From a virus, in the IMG/VR virus record IMGVR_UViG_3300035698_005219, positions 1-42,087 of that record: a DNA stretch of 42,087 bases; one strand, given 5' to 3'. This document shows, in pieces, positions 7,961 through 16,832 of this stretch (its first letter is position 1; each line of letters starts with the position of its first letter). The position numbers and the translations under genes are program-made. The notes below the pieces were generated by a model. The model had not been told where the DNA came from. It did no database searches and worked only from the letters and a program-made list of their open reading frames with translations.

Positions 7961-8659
7961 ATGCTATTTAAACATTGTGATGGATGTAGAAAGAAGTTCT
8001 TTAAACCGTATAATTGTTCTCTAAAAAATTGGAAAATTTCAAAGTATTGTTCTAAGGAATGTTCTAATAAGGTTGTTGCTTTTAAGAAAGGAAATGACCC
8101 GTGGAATAGGGGAACAATAGGGGTATGTAAAGAAAACTCTGGATCCTTTAAAAAGGGTCATTCATGTGGGCATAGGTATCTTAGGGGTCACAAACCCTGG
8201 AATGACGGAACTGCGAAAGTCTCTAAGTATGTGTGCATGAATTGCAAAAAAGAATTTGAAGTTTCATCGAGTGTAAACGGGAATAGACCAAGGAAATATT
8301 GTTCGCATGAATGTTGTTACTCCGATAGGAAAGGAAAAAACTCTCCTAGCTGGAAGGGCGGTATTACCTCCTTATATGACTTAATCAGAAAAAATAATAT
8401 CTACAAGCAATGGACAAAAGATATTATTAAAAGAGATGGTTACATTTGTAATAAGTGTAAAAAGGTCGGTGGGAAATTAGAAGTTCATCACAAAAAAGAC
8501 TTTGCGACAATTATTAGAGAAAATAAGGTCAAGTCATTAGAAGATGCGCTCACTTGCGTAGAGCTGTGGGACCATGATAATGGTGAGACTTTGTGTAAAA
8601 ATTGTCACAAACTTACTAATAATTACTGTGGTCGTGGAATTAAGCGACCTAAAAATTAA
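7961..8659 (+). CDS. HNH endonuclease with NUMOD-like repeats
   Basis: A 232-residue free-standing homing-type nuclease inserted in the capsid operon. It has N-terminal zinc clusters (CDGCRKKF, YCSKECS); repeated KG.DPWNRG/KGHKPWNDG/GKNSPSWKGG segments of the NUMOD3 type that contact DNA; a second CxxC...CxxxC cluster (residues about 88-120); and a C-terminal HNH core with LEVHHKK (about 173) and LCKNCH (about 213). Such genes usually cut at a neighbouring site and spread by homing. It is likely selfish rather than part of virion assembly. Confidence 0.9.
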   Translation: MLFKHCDGCRKKFFKPYNCSLKNWKISKYCSKECSNKVVAFKKGNDPWNRGTIGVCKENSGSFKKGHSCGHRYLRGHKPWNDGTAKVSKYVCMNCKKEFEVSSSVNGNRPRKYCSHECCYSDRKGKNSPSWKGGITSLYDLIRKNNIYKQWTKDIIKRDGYICNKCKKVGGKLEVHHKKDFATIIRENKVKSLEDALTCVELWDHDNGETLCKNCHKLTNNYCGRGIKRPKN

Positions 8660-8682
8660 TTAAATTTTAACCTTCATCTTTT

Positions 8683-9351
8683 ATGAGTAATGAAGTTAAA
8701 AGGAATAACTTAACAGCTATAGTCATAGCTGTTGCAGTCGTATGCGTTGGACTAGTCGGTGTTGTTGGAGCATATTCAGGTATGGCAAGTACAGTTATTG
8801 AGAACGTAGAAAATCTAACTATCGCTTCAGACAGTTCTGACGGTATCGGATTCCTTGGTGGCTCAACTTCAGATGACTGGGACATAGGAGGAAACCTATC
8901 TGTTGCTGGAACATCATCGTTTACTGGTGCTACTTCTATAACTGGTGCTACTACTCTTGGTATAGTAACCAGTGGTGGTTCAGTAAACGCTACTACTACA
9001 GATGCTGCTACCTATACATTGGTTTCAGCAGACATCGCAGGTTATAACTACTTGAATCTTGACTTTACTGCTGGCGCAGCTATTACATATACTATGCCGG
9101 CTACAAGTACAATGATGACCCTATTGCCTTCAATTGGAAGCACACGAACTTGGACAATTCATAATGCTAGTACAACAGCCGTAATGACTATTGCTGCTGG
9201 AGCTGGTACTAATCTATTAGGAATTGATGCTAATGTTGATACAATTGCTGCTGATGGATGGGCTACTTTAGAATGTGTACAAAGTGTATATGCTGACGCA
9301 ACCAATGAGAATATTGCTTGCCTAATGGCAGAATACGTAGTCGCGGACTAG
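8683..9351 (+). CDS. Membrane-anchored Thr/Ser-rich beta protein (fibre-like)
   Basis: A 222-residue protein. Residues 10-30 (LTAIVIAVAVVCVGLVGVVG) form a clear N-terminal transmembrane anchor or uncleaved signal. The remainder is Thr/Ser/Gly/Ala-rich beta sequence (VAGTSSFTGATSITGATTLG) like fibre shafts or surface adhesins. It is the first of a run of predicted exported proteins between capsid and lysis genes. Whether it is a virion component or is displayed by the infected cell is unclear. Confidence 0.7.
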   Translation: MSNEVKRNNLTAIVIAVAVVCVGLVGVVGAYSGMASTVIENVENLTIASDSSDGIGFLGGSTSDDWDIGGNLSVAGTSSFTGATSITGATTLGIVTSGGSVNATTTDAATYTLVSADIAGYNYLNLDFTAGAAITYTMPATSTMMTLLPSIGSTRTWTIHNASTTAVMTIAAGAGTNLLGIDANVDTIAADGWATLECVQSVYADATNENIACLMAEYVVAD

Positions 9352-9396
9352 TTATTCTTTACAGGGGATAATCTATTATCCTCTGTGTTGGAATAA
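9352..9396 (+). other. Intercistronic hairpin
   Basis: Outer TTATTC (9352-9357) with GAATAA (9391-9396). Internal loops separate it from a 12-bp inner stem, ACAGGGGATAAT (9361-9372) with ATTATCCTCTGT (9375-9386), which carries one G-U pair. The plan is the same as the hairpin after the capsid gene: A/T outer stem, 3-4 base internal loop, G/C-richer inner stem. There is no T-tract. Confidence 0.65.
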
Positions 9397-9420
9397 TTAA
9401 ATTAAATAATATAAATCGTT

Positions 9421-9645
9421 ATGTTTATCAAGAACAACTCAAAGAGGGCATGGATGAAATTTAACACGGGAGTTGAGTTTGTTGATGTCCCAGCAGAATC
9501 TACTATCGAGGTTCAACAGGCAGTTGGTGTGGTTTTACTAAAAATACTTGGCTGTGAGGCCTGGTTAGTCGAAGTTGAAGCGCCAAAGAAAAAGATTAAG
9601 GAAGCAGTAGTGGCTCCAAAAAAATCACTTAAAAAAGATAAATAA
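9421..9645 (+). CDS. Small hypothetical protein with Lys-rich tail
   Basis: A 74-residue protein. A compact N-terminal domain (about 1-50, WMKFNTGVEFVDVPAESTIE) is followed by a Lys/Ala/Pro-rich tail ending KKSLKKDK. The fold looks like a small beta sandwich, of the kind found in head-completion or baseplate accessory proteins, but I cannot assign a family. It sits 5 bases upstream of the next gene, so it is co-transcribed with the surface protein genes. Confidence 0.6.
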   Translation: MFIKNNSKRAWMKFNTGVEFVDVPAESTIEVQQAVGVVLLKILGCEAWLVEVEAPKKKIKEAVVAPKKSLKKDK

Positions 9646-9650
9646 TATCT

Positions 9651-10235
9651 ATGGAAATTAAAAAGATAGTTGCTGCAATTTTAATCTCTTCTTTGATTAT
9701 AGTGGCGCTAATCGCAGTCTTTAATTTTGTAACACCGGAATTAGAGAAATTGGGTCAATCAACAATTGCTCAAAGTAGGGTTGGTTCAGCAACTCAGTTT
9801 ACTGCGTTGCCAGACACTTTTGTATACGCGGCCAGCACAACTACAGACGCTATTGCTATCGATGCTAATTCTGCCGGAACCGTTAGGCAGGACTTATTAG
9901 TAGATGGTATTACTAAATTTTCTGTTGCCGGACAAGCTAAGGCAGGAAACGCCACATCAACTGTAGGTATCAGCCCACAAATATCGTTTGATGGCGTTAC
10001 TTATTTTAATGTTACTGGAAATTCTACTTCTACCGATGCTATTGGAGATGTAACTGGCTCAGTTGATCCTCTTATATTTAGTTTTGCCCCAGGGGTTACG
10101 ACATCTTCATTCGCTTATATCTTCAATATTCCCCCAGCAACTCATCTAAGGCTGTTGTTAAGGGGAGATGATTTATCAACGGATCCAACTGATGGAGTAG
10201 AGGCATTTGTTCAGGTCGGATTAGAGCAAATATAA
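9651..10235 (+). CDS. Membrane-anchored beta-rich surface or virion protein
   Basis: A 194-residue protein. Residues 5-27 (KIVAAILISSLIIVALIAVF) form a hydrophobic anchor; the rest is Thr/Ala/Ser-rich with beta-strand character and ends LRLLLRGDDLS...VEAFVQVGLEQI. No catalytic motif is seen. It sits between small structural-type genes in the late operon. The N-terminal anchor is unusual for a cytoplasmically assembled virion protein. Confidence 0.65.
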   Translation: MEIKKIVAAILISSLIIVALIAVFNFVTPELEKLGQSTIAQSRVGSATQFTALPDTFVYAASTTTDAIAIDANSAGTVRQDLLVDGITKFSVAGQAKAGNATSTVGISPQISFDGVTYFNVTGNSTSTDAIGDVTGSVDPLIFSFAPGVTTSSFAYIFNIPPATHLRLLLRGDDLSTDPTDGVEAFVQVGLEQI

Positions 10236-10254
10236 ATAAGAATAAAATAAATAA

Positions 10255-11211
10255 ATGTCAGTAGATTTAACAGCAAAACCCCAGGAGAACGTACTGTTGT
10301 CTGTTCAGTTGGGTACAACTGATACCGGCTTGTTTCCGCAGGCACTGGTCTATAATATAAACGACCTAACCACCATAGTGGCTACTGTTAATCTGCTGGA
10401 ACTTAGTACCGGTAACTATGCAAAGACGTGGAAAACCCCAGACTTAGATGCAAAGTATCATGTTAGAATAACTGTCTATACAGATTCTTATGGTGGAACT
10501 ATATTACCAGTTGATAGGCCAGCAGAGCAAAGTGTAACTGTAGCAGACACTGGTGGAGGCGGAATGTACAACATGCTTGGCGCACAAATGCAAGAAGGTA
10601 AAAAAAATGAAGAGCCATTGTGTTTATGTGAAAAGGATAAGGTTGAGATTGTTGATAGGATTGCAAAATCTTTAGCTGAACAGTTTATTGGAATAAGACA
10701 AGAGTTAAGTGATGATAAGGGAATCGGACAAAAGGTTGCCTTTATTTCTGATGTAGTAAATAAGTTAAAGGATGATGGTACTAATCGCAATAAGACTATT
10801 GTTGACCTGATTAAGGCGTTAAAAATGGAAGTTGATCTCACTTCAGTTGAGGGTATGGTAAGAGAAATCCTTGAAGAAGTAGAGGTGGCTGGCGCTAATA
10901 GTTTATTTTATGCTAATGAAACCAAGTCCTCAGTAGCTGATATGATAAAAAGCCTTAATGAAAACAATAATAATATTGTTACTGAGGTAAGGTCTGTCCA
11001 AAAAACTATTGAAGAGGCCGACAAGCCAATGGTTAGTCTAGTTGTTCAGGATAATAATGCTGTAAAAAAGTCTGACATTCTTGGTACCCCCGGAGATGAT
11101 AAGGATATGCAACTTGCGATTGAGTTGTTAAAGAATCCTTCTAAATTAAAGACAAGTAAAATATCTAAAAAAGTATTAGAAAATATTATATGGTTAAAAA
11201 GACAGGGATAA
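10255..11211 (+). CDS. Ig-like plus coiled-coil structural protein
   Basis: A 318-residue protein. The N-terminal 100 residues are beta-rich and Ig-like (VLLSVQLGTTDTGLFPQALV, then ITVYTDSYGG). A Gly linker (TGGGG, about 100-104) leads to a long helical, charged region (about 125-300) with a CLCEKDK segment at its start. The shape suggests a fibre connector or tail-attached rod. Its 3' end overlaps the next gene by 22 bases in another frame. Function unassigned. Confidence 0.6.
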   Translation: MSVDLTAKPQENVLLSVQLGTTDTGLFPQALVYNINDLTTIVATVNLLELSTGNYAKTWKTPDLDAKYHVRITVYTDSYGGTILPVDRPAEQSVTVADTGGGGMYNMLGAQMQEGKKNEEPLCLCEKDKVEIVDRIAKSLAEQFIGIRQELSDDKGIGQKVAFISDVVNKLKDDGTNRNKTIVDLIKALKMEVDLTSVEGMVREILEEVEVAGANSLFYANETKSSVADMIKSLNENNNNIVTEVRSVQKTIEEADKPMVSLVVQDNNAVKKSDILGTPGDDKDMQLAIELLKNPSKLKTSKISKKVLENIIWLKRQG

Positions 11212-13079
11212 TAATTGCTGTAATTTGTTTATTTCTAGTTGCAAATGTCGCTAACGCAGCGCCCTCTATTAAGGATTTTTTAATCTATAATTATTCGAGT
11301 GGATTGGCATACTTTACTACAGCAGTACCTCAATGGTTATTTGGTGGAACGGCAACTACAACACCGTCTACTGTTGAAATCCAAGGAACAAATCCCTTGG
11401 CTCTTACTGACATTGTCTCCCAATGTTTGGAAACCGACGCCGATGGTAATGTAACAGGAACTGGTGCGGTATGTAGTGGTGGAGGAACAACTATCGACCA
11501 ATTAGGAATGATAGCTGATGTAACGACCTCAACACCAATGACCTATGGCGAGGTATTAAGATACAATACTGCTACTTCCAAATGGGAAAGCGTTGCTACT
11601 TCTACACTGGGTTTTATAACAGATTTATCAGCTTTTTCAACATCCGACTTAACTGAGGGAACTAACTTATATTATACTCAAGCAAGATTCGATTCTGCGT
11701 TTGGTGCTAAATCAACTACCGATCTGACTGAAGGTACTAACCTTTATTTCACAGACGCAAGAGTAATTACTTATGTAAACTCATCAAGCACTCTTGGAAA
11801 TAAAAGCTATTCAGATTTAGAGGGTAATCCATCTGATGTAATCACTGCTGGCAATGGGTTAGCTTGGGCTACTGATACTTTAAACTGGTCGGCTTCTGGT
11901 ATATCTGGACATGATACTTTTACAGACTATGTAGCTAACGAACACATTGATTGGACTAATGCTACTGATAACTTATTCACTACTGGCTATGTATCTTCAA
12001 CTGTTGGGTTTAATACACAGGGAGATATACACGTGGGGGATGATATGCGTGTAGAAGATGATCTCTATGTAGGAGGTGCAATAGGCATTGGAAGAGAGAT
12101 CCCTGCTTATTATGGTTTTCTTACCATACAACAGTCATCATTTAATATTCCGGCCATATCTGCTATCGCCATTAATGATCCACAAACTCAAATAATAAAT
12201 ATTGGTGAAAGCCTAGCTGTATATAATTTCGCAAACATTAATGAGCGTGGTGGTGCTTTATTTCATTCAAACACTAGACCGATTGGTTTCTCTACTGCGA
12301 CTGGGGGCTTTGTAAATACAACCGAAGATGAGGTTAACCTATTGATTGATATTGGTGGCAATGTAGGCGTTGGGTTAACTTCACCTACTACTACCTTTAC
12401 GGTCTTAGGTGATTCTACTTTTAATGGTAACGTTACTACAACTGAACATATCGCCGCCTTAGGTGGAAACTCAGACCAATGGAATACAGCCTACTCGTGG
12501 GGAGATTGGTCAGGCGAGGGCTTCTTAACTACTGTTTCATATAGCGATTTAACTGGCAACCCTAGTGATGTGATTACTGCAGGGACTAATTTAAGTTGGT
12601 CAACTGACACTTTAAACTTAGATGACAATATATCATTAAATAGTGTAACTACTACTGATGCTCTTTATGTCGGTGGAATATTAGATGTTACTGGAAACAT
12701 AATAGTTGGAGGAACTGTTGATGGAGTTGATATAGCTTCTTGGATTGACCAAGATGTTTCTAGTGCTTCTTCTCCTACCTTTACTGGTACTAACTTTACG
12801 GGTATGCCAGCGGCTTCAATTCTAGCTGGTACATTTGGTACTGGTGCTTATGTCTTTGATAATACATTAAGTGGAATTACTACCTTAACGGCATCAACAG
12901 TATCAACTACTGTAGCCTTAAATACTCAAGGAACATTAAATGTAGGCACAACTTCAGTCTTTGGAGGAGATATGACTATCGGAGGAAATGTTACTACTAC
13001 TGGAAGTTTTGTAGTAACTAACGGAACTAATGGGTTAAGGATTGAGCCAGGCGCTACTACAACAATATCAGGATTCTAA
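11190..13079 (+). CDS. Secreted tail-fibre-like protein
   Basis: A 629-residue fibre or adhesin-like protein with a textbook Sec signal peptide (KKTGIIIAVICLFLVANVANA, cleavage about residue 24). It contains the phage-fibre shaft repeats DLTEGTNLYYTQARFD and DLTEGTNLYFTDARV (about 155-195), and two copies of YSDL(E/T)GNPSDVITAG (about 208 and 450). The Thr/Gly-rich C-terminal third resembles trimeric shafts. It would bind host surface polymers. A signal peptide on a fibre-like protein is odd and recurs in neighbours. The start overlaps the previous gene by 22 bases. Confidence 0.75.
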   Translation: MVKKTGIIIAVICLFLVANVANAAPSIKDFLIYNYSSGLAYFTTAVPQWLFGGTATTTPSTVEIQGTNPLALTDIVSQCLETDADGNVTGTGAVCSGGGTTIDQLGMIADVTTSTPMTYGEVLRYNTATSKWESVATSTLGFITDLSAFSTSDLTEGTNLYYTQARFDSAFGAKSTTDLTEGTNLYFTDARVITYVNSSSTLGNKSYSDLEGNPSDVITAGNGLAWATDTLNWSASGISGHDTFTDYVANEHIDWTNATDNLFTTGYVSSTVGFNTQGDIHVGDDMRVEDDLYVGGAIGIGREIPAYYGFLTIQQSSFNIPAISAIAINDPQTQIINIGESLAVYNFANINERGGALFHSNTRPIGFSTATGGFVNTTEDEVNLLIDIGGNVGVGLTSPTTTFTVLGDSTFNGNVTTTEHIAALGGNSDQWNTAYSWGDWSGEGFLTTVSYSDLTGNPSDVITAGTNLSWSTDTLNLDDNISLNSVTTTDALYVGGILDVTGNIIVGGTVDGVDIASWIDQDVSSASSPTFTGTNFTGMPAASILAGTFGTGAYVFDNTLSGITTLTASTVSTTVALNTQGTLNVGTTSVFGGDMTIGGNVTTTGSFVVTNGTNGLRIEPGATTTISGF

Positions 13080-13427
13080 ATGAAAAAGATTATAATAACA
13101 ATTTGCTTACTATTACTAACTGGATGTCAGAGCTTTCCTTTGGGTGCTGAAATTGTTTCTAAGTCAGAAAAATCTAAATTAAAAGTAGAACAAGCTGAAT
13201 GGAAAAAGACCCACGATAAATATAAACATGTTGCTAAATACAAAAAGGGTAATAGCGAATATACAATAACAGAATATGTAACACCAAATGGTGAAGCAGG
13301 CTATCAAATAATAGAACAGAATTCAACTTCTATTATTTCAACAGGATTTGGTCCCGAGTCAAGGGATCGTACTTATGTTGTTGAATCTCTAATAAATACC
13401 ACATCAATAACTACTACAATAAAATGA
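13080..13427 (+). CDS. Small lipoprotein
   Basis: A 115-residue protein with a type II signal peptide: MKKIIITICLLLLTGCQSFP, lipobox LTGC, so residue Cys16 would be lipidated. The mature part is Lys-rich and then beta-like. It starts immediately after the upstream stop and overlaps the next gene's start by 4 bases. Phage lipoproteins often block superinfection or act as spanin-type lysis proteins; the size fits either, but no family is recognised. Confidence 0.75.
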   Translation: MKKIIITICLLLLTGCQSFPLGAEIVSKSEKSKLKVEQAEWKKTHDKYKHVAKYKKGNSEYTITEYVTPNGEAGYQIIEQNSTSIISTGFGPESRDRTYVVESLINTTSITTTIK

Positions 13428-14443
13428 AAAAAATAATAATTATAATATTATCAATCGTAGTTATCATTTCATTTGGTATAAATACTTCCTTAGCAGCGTC
13501 AAATACAAAGTCAATAGATTTAGAATTAAGTAGTAGTCAGTATTTATCGATTGCTGACGGAAGCCAGTCTGGCCTTGACATTACAGGGGATATTAGTATA
13601 GAGGGGTGGATTAAAATAGAACAATTACCAACTTCAGCAGGAAATAATTTTGTTATAGCGTCAAAAGATGGCTCTGGAGATAGAGGTTGGGTGTTTTATT
13701 TAAGTTCTTCAAATAATACTGGTGTATTTTATTATTTTGAAGATAATTCTGCTTATACAATGTTTGTTACTAGCAGTGCCGTTGTAGTTTCCGGGGATGT
13801 TGGTTCTTGGGTACACATTGCGGTAACAGTAGATGTTTCTACACAATCGGTTATAATATATAAAAATAATAGTTCTTTTTCTGGGACGACATCTCCAAGC
13901 GGTGCTTCTTCTATACACAATAATTCAGCAGCGTTTATGATAGGACAAGTTAGAGGAGGTGAGTATTATGACGGTCTTGTAGATGAGGTGTCAGTATGGA
14001 GTAAGGTATTATCGCCAACAGACGTTTCAGATTTGTATAATTCAGGAAATGGTAAAATATTAACTGGCTCTGAAGCTAGCCTAGAAGGTTATTGGAGAAT
14101 GGAAGATAATTTACTAGACGAAACAAGTAACGATAACGATTTAACGAATAATAACAGCGCTACTTATTCAACTGATGTGCCATTCGAAGGTGTAACAGAC
14201 ACCTGCACTTACTCTGGTACTGGAGATTGGACAGTAAACTTAGGAGATGATTGTTATGTTACGGCTAGTACTTATGTTATTGGAGATTTAATTTTGATAG
14301 ATAACACTGGAGCTGGTTATCTTAATATAATAGACGGAGCTATATTAGGTGTAGATAGTTTTTCTTCAACATCAACTAGACAATATATTAACATAGAGTC
14401 AGATGATGGTTCTGTATTATCATTAAATAACACAAGGTCTTAA
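13424..14443 (+). CDS. Secreted LamG-domain (concanavalin-like) protein
   Basis: A 339-residue protein with a signal peptide (KKIIIIILSIVVIISFGINT, cleavage near residue 25). A LamG/concanavalin A-like domain follows at about 27-230: LELSSSQYLSIADGS, ISIEGWIKIEQLP, GSWVHIAVTVDVS, LVDEVSVWSKVLS, EGYWRMEDN, all typical strands of that fold. A short C-terminal beta part follows (about 245-339). LamG domains bind carbohydrate or protein ligands, so a host-surface or attachment role is likely. It overlaps the lipoprotein gene by 4 bases. Confidence 0.8.
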   Translation: MKKIIIIILSIVVIISFGINTSLAASNTKSIDLELSSSQYLSIADGSQSGLDITGDISIEGWIKIEQLPTSAGNNFVIASKDGSGDRGWVFYLSSSNNTGVFYYFEDNSAYTMFVTSSAVVVSGDVGSWVHIAVTVDVSTQSVIIYKNNSSFSGTTSPSGASSIHNNSAAFMIGQVRGGEYYDGLVDEVSVWSKVLSPTDVSDLYNSGNGKILTGSEASLEGYWRMEDNLLDETSNDNDLTNNNSATYSTDVPFEGVTDTCTYSGTGDWTVNLGDDCYVTASTYVIGDLILIDNTGAGYLNIIDGAILGVDSFSSTSTRQYINIESDDGSVLSLNNTRS

Positions 14444-14459
14444 TAAGTTAATAAATAAC

Positions 14460-14684
14460 ATGGAGTTACTAGAATTACCAAAGTACGGATCGGTGGGAAT
14501 AATTATTGCTTTAATTGGAGTAATTATTTTCTTCATGAAGTGCTACCATAAACTAGCTACAAACCACATCAACCATTCTAACGAAGCATTTAATAAAAAC
14601 ACTGAAGCACTAACTAAGGTTTGTGATTCTATGGAATTTAATTCTAGAGCGACAGAGAAGTTAATTGATAAAATAGGCAAGTAG
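14460..14684 (+). CDS. Small membrane protein, holin or lysis-associated type
   Basis: A 74-residue protein. One transmembrane helix at about 11-27 (VGIIIALIGVIIFFMKC) is followed by a polar, coiled-coil-like tail (NHSNEAFNKNTEALTKVCDS). Short single-TM proteins with such tails occur among phage holin-like and UviB/BhlA-type proteins. It opens the lysis-type cluster with the papain-like protease and the two-TM protein at 17185. There is no enzyme motif. Holin versus accessory is undecided. Confidence 0.6.
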   Translation: MELLELPKYGSVGIIIALIGVIIFFMKCYHKLATNHINHSNEAFNKNTEALTKVCDSMEFNSRATEKLIDKIGK

Positions 14685-14707
14685 TACATTAAAAAGGAGG
14701 CGGTACA

Positions 14708-14923
14708 TTGAAAAAGAACTATGGAGTTTGTCCTAGATGTAGGAGACATAAAGCAAACACCAAGCATCATGAACTGCCTCAAAGGTTTTTTAACGGAGCA
14801 GGAAGGATTATCAGGCTTTGCATGGAGTGTCATCGGCTTATCGAAAAAAAAATCCCCAAAGAAACGAAGCTAACAAGAAAGGAATACAATGAGATAACGA
14901 GAAACTTTTTAAAAGGAGATTAG
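14708..14923 (+). CDS. Small HNH-like zinc protein (TTG start)
   Basis: A 71-residue protein with CPRCRRHKANTKHHELPQRF near the N-terminus and LCMECHRLIEKKIP in the middle, the CxxC...HH...CxxCH order of minimal HNH nucleases. It starts with TTG at 14708, which is decided by a near-perfect AAAGGAGG about 7 bases upstream. That Shine-Dalgarno is much stronger than those of neighbouring structural genes and suggests a recently acquired or separately controlled gene. It may nick DNA near packaging sites, or be a selfish element. Confidence 0.7.
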   Translation: MKKNYGVCPRCRRHKANTKHHELPQRFFNGAGRIIRLCMECHRLIEKKIPKETKLTRKEYNEITRNFLKGD

Positions 14924-14925
14924 CC

Positions 14926-15129
14926 ATGAAATACAAATTCCCTGATATTGAAGAGGTGGCAAAGATAATGTGTCCGAGATGTGGAGCTTCAAAGCCAAAC
15001 GTCAGCTTGAACAATGTCGATGGCGATATTGGATGGAAGTTCACTTGTCGCAAGTGTCGGTTTATCTGGCTAGGAAAAACAGATGACAAAAAGTCATTAT
15101 GCCAAAAGTTCATTTCACTATTCAAGTGA
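14926..15129 (+). CDS. Small zinc-ribbon protein
   Basis: A 67-residue protein with MCPRCGASKPN (about 15-25) and FTCRKCRFIW (about 38-48): two CxxC pairs forming a zinc ribbon. It has a good Shine-Dalgarno (AAAAGGAG) and starts 2 bases after the preceding HNH-like gene, so the two form a pair with strong ribosome sites. The function is unknown; nucleic acid binding is likely. A strong hairpin follows the stop codon. Confidence 0.65.
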   Translation: MKYKFPDIEEVAKIMCPRCGASKPNVSLNNVDGDIGWKFTCRKCRFIWLGKTDDKKSLCQKFISLFK

Positions 15130-15130
15130 A

Positions 15131-15164
15131 AGGTTTACAGGGCTGTACCAAACAGCCCTTACCT
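15131..15164 (+). other. Intercistronic hairpin before papain-like gene
   Basis: AGGGCTGT (15139-15146) pairs with ACAGCCCT (15152-15159). An outer AGGT (15131-15134) pairs with ACCT (15161-15164) across an asymmetric internal loop. No T-run follows. Same type as the other late-operon hairpins. Confidence 0.65.
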
Positions 15165-15184
15165 AAGAAATAACTCAAACATAT

Positions 15185-16336
15185 ATGGAATACGTAAAAC
15201 ATTTTCTCTATTTTATAACAAATGCTATCTGGCATCGTTCTGGTGTTAAACTAGAAAAGGTTAGAGACCCACGAAACTATAGTGCTGATGAGCATCTTGG
15301 TTGGGGTTCTTATAAAACCAAAAATAGTATTAAACTTATTCCTACGCTTTCAGTTAAAGACCAGGGAAGAACTAACACCTGTACCTTTCAGGCTAAGACT
15401 ATTCAAAAAGAAATTGATGAGAAGATAATTTTATCAGCACGTTCCATTATTAAAAAGGGTGTTGATCTAAGTCTTATAAGTGGTAACGGGTTTGCTGCTT
15501 TATCTGCTCCTCAAAAGGTTGTAACCAATTATGGCATTATGTCAGCTACTACTTGTCCTGATATGTATTATGAGAACTGGGGTGCTTTAATAAATATTGG
15601 TCTTGACTCGGCTGAGATGGAGGTTCACAGAGATAAAGCATACTATGAAGTTAATTCCAGAAACTCTAGATTAAAAGCAATAGATAATGACCACGCATTT
15701 ACAACAGCCATTAAATGGTACACTGGTTACAATGGCCGTTATTTGGGCGAAACTGGCGTTCTAACGGCTCGTAATGGTTATTATGTAGGTGGACATAGTT
15801 TCACTTGTTTGGGCTATATTATGGGCTATCAGGGCGTTAAGAACAATAGGCTAACATTAAGTGCTGATGGTCAGAAAGTCTATGCTTTCCAAAACTCTTA
15901 CGGTGAGGACTGGGGTGTTTCATTTGAACACGAAGGCCATCAATATCATGGTATCTTCTTTATGCCAATGGATGACTTTGATAATGAGTGTGTTTATGGA
16001 AACTTTGTTTCACTAGATATTGAAAGAAATACTGCTGATTTCTTGGCAACTTATAGTGGCCGAAATGTCAGAGCTAAAACTGGTGGAGGTATTTATATGA
16101 TAAGTGCTGGTGAATCTAGATTATATAAAGACTGGTTTACGTACCTTTGCTGGAATAATAGAAATGGATTTGTTCAACTTACTGCTGAGGAAACTGAAAT
16201 GCTTAATGAGTTACCAGTTGGAGACGCTATGAACGCCGAGGCAAGCGAGATATATAGAAAGTTTAAAGACCAGTTGAAGGAACTTACCAGTCCTGCATTG
16301 TTAGACACTCTATTGGAGATAATAAATAGAGAGTAA
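15185..16336 (+). CDS. Papain-like (C1) cysteine protease
   Basis: A 383-residue protein with the full papain-fold catalytic set in order: oxyanion Gln60 and nucleophile Cys66 in VKDQGRTNTCTFQAKT, catalytic His204 in GGHSFTCLGY, and Asn237 in FQNSYGEDWG, which matches the NSWG..WG signature. About 100 C-terminal residues after the protease domain are helical and may bind a partner. It has no signal peptide. Located between small membrane proteins, it may act in lysis, entry or virion maturation. Papain-family proteases are rare in phages. Confidence 0.85.
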   Translation: MEYVKHFLYFITNAIWHRSGVKLEKVRDPRNYSADEHLGWGSYKTKNSIKLIPTLSVKDQGRTNTCTFQAKTIQKEIDEKIILSARSIIKKGVDLSLISGNGFAALSAPQKVVTNYGIMSATTCPDMYYENWGALINIGLDSAEMEVHRDKAYYEVNSRNSRLKAIDNDHAFTTAIKWYTGYNGRYLGETGVLTARNGYYVGGHSFTCLGYIMGYQGVKNNRLTLSADGQKVYAFQNSYGEDWGVSFEHEGHQYHGIFFMPMDDFDNECVYGNFVSLDIERNTADFLATYSGRNVRAKTGGGIYMISAGESRLYKDWFTYLCWNNRNGFVQLTAEETEMLNELPVGDAMNAEASEIYRKFKDQLKELTSPALLDTLLEIINRE

Positions 16337-16340
16337 ATTA

Positions 16341-16811
16341 TTACTTGTTATTGGCTTGTTCTTTATATGTAGCCCAGCGACAGTTTACTGGAGTATAGTC
16401 ACCGTCATTGTCAGTTCTGTCTAGTGTCGTTTGACGTGACCCATGCTCACTGCAATGGGCTAAGTAAGATTTATACATGTCTTTCTTGAAATTAATAAAT
16501 TCCATCCAGCTCTTACCGACAGATATTCCTCTGCCTCCGTATCTATGGAAACAGTGAGTATTGCGATTTAAGCACCTTCTCTTCATACTAGACCAGCAGC
16601 GATAAAATTTAGTTTCTTTCATTCCATGCTTAGTTAAACAACCACAACACTTAATATGTTCAGTTATAATGTGTCCACGCCTAATTTTAACTAACTTCCC
16701 ACAAGTACATTGACAGTCCCAAATTGCCTGTCTATGCCTGTCGGTATGCGAGTATTTAAGGACAGTGAAGTGGTTAAACTTTTTACCGGCTAGATCGTCT
16801 TTGTATCTCAT
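16341..16811 (-). CDS. HNH homing endonuclease (AP2/HNH type)
   Basis: A 156-residue nuclease on the strand opposite its late neighbours. An N-terminal zinc region (CQCTCGK, CCGC) precedes the core FYRCWSSMKRRC, YGGRGISVGKSWMEF, LDRTDNDGDYTPVNCRW and EQANNK, the usual order of this free-standing HNH family. It carries its own promoter just upstream, and its reading direction opposes the late operon, both typical of a selfish insertion. The gene at 26522-27085 is a relative. Confidence 0.88.
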   Translation of the reverse strand: MRYKDDLAGKKFNHFTVLKYSHTDRHRQAIWDCQCTCGKLVKIRRGHIITEHIKCCGCLTKHGMKETKFYRCWSSMKRRCLNRNTHCFHRYGGRGISVGKSWMEFINFKKDMYKSYLAHCSEHGSRQTTLDRTDNDGDYTPVNCRWATYKEQANNK

Positions 16812-16832
16812 TGGTTTACATGATTTTAATCT

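Noticed and set aside
13709-13918. Minus-strand frame inside the LamG gene
   Set aside because: Antisense shadow of a strongly supported domain; no start site or neighbour supports it.
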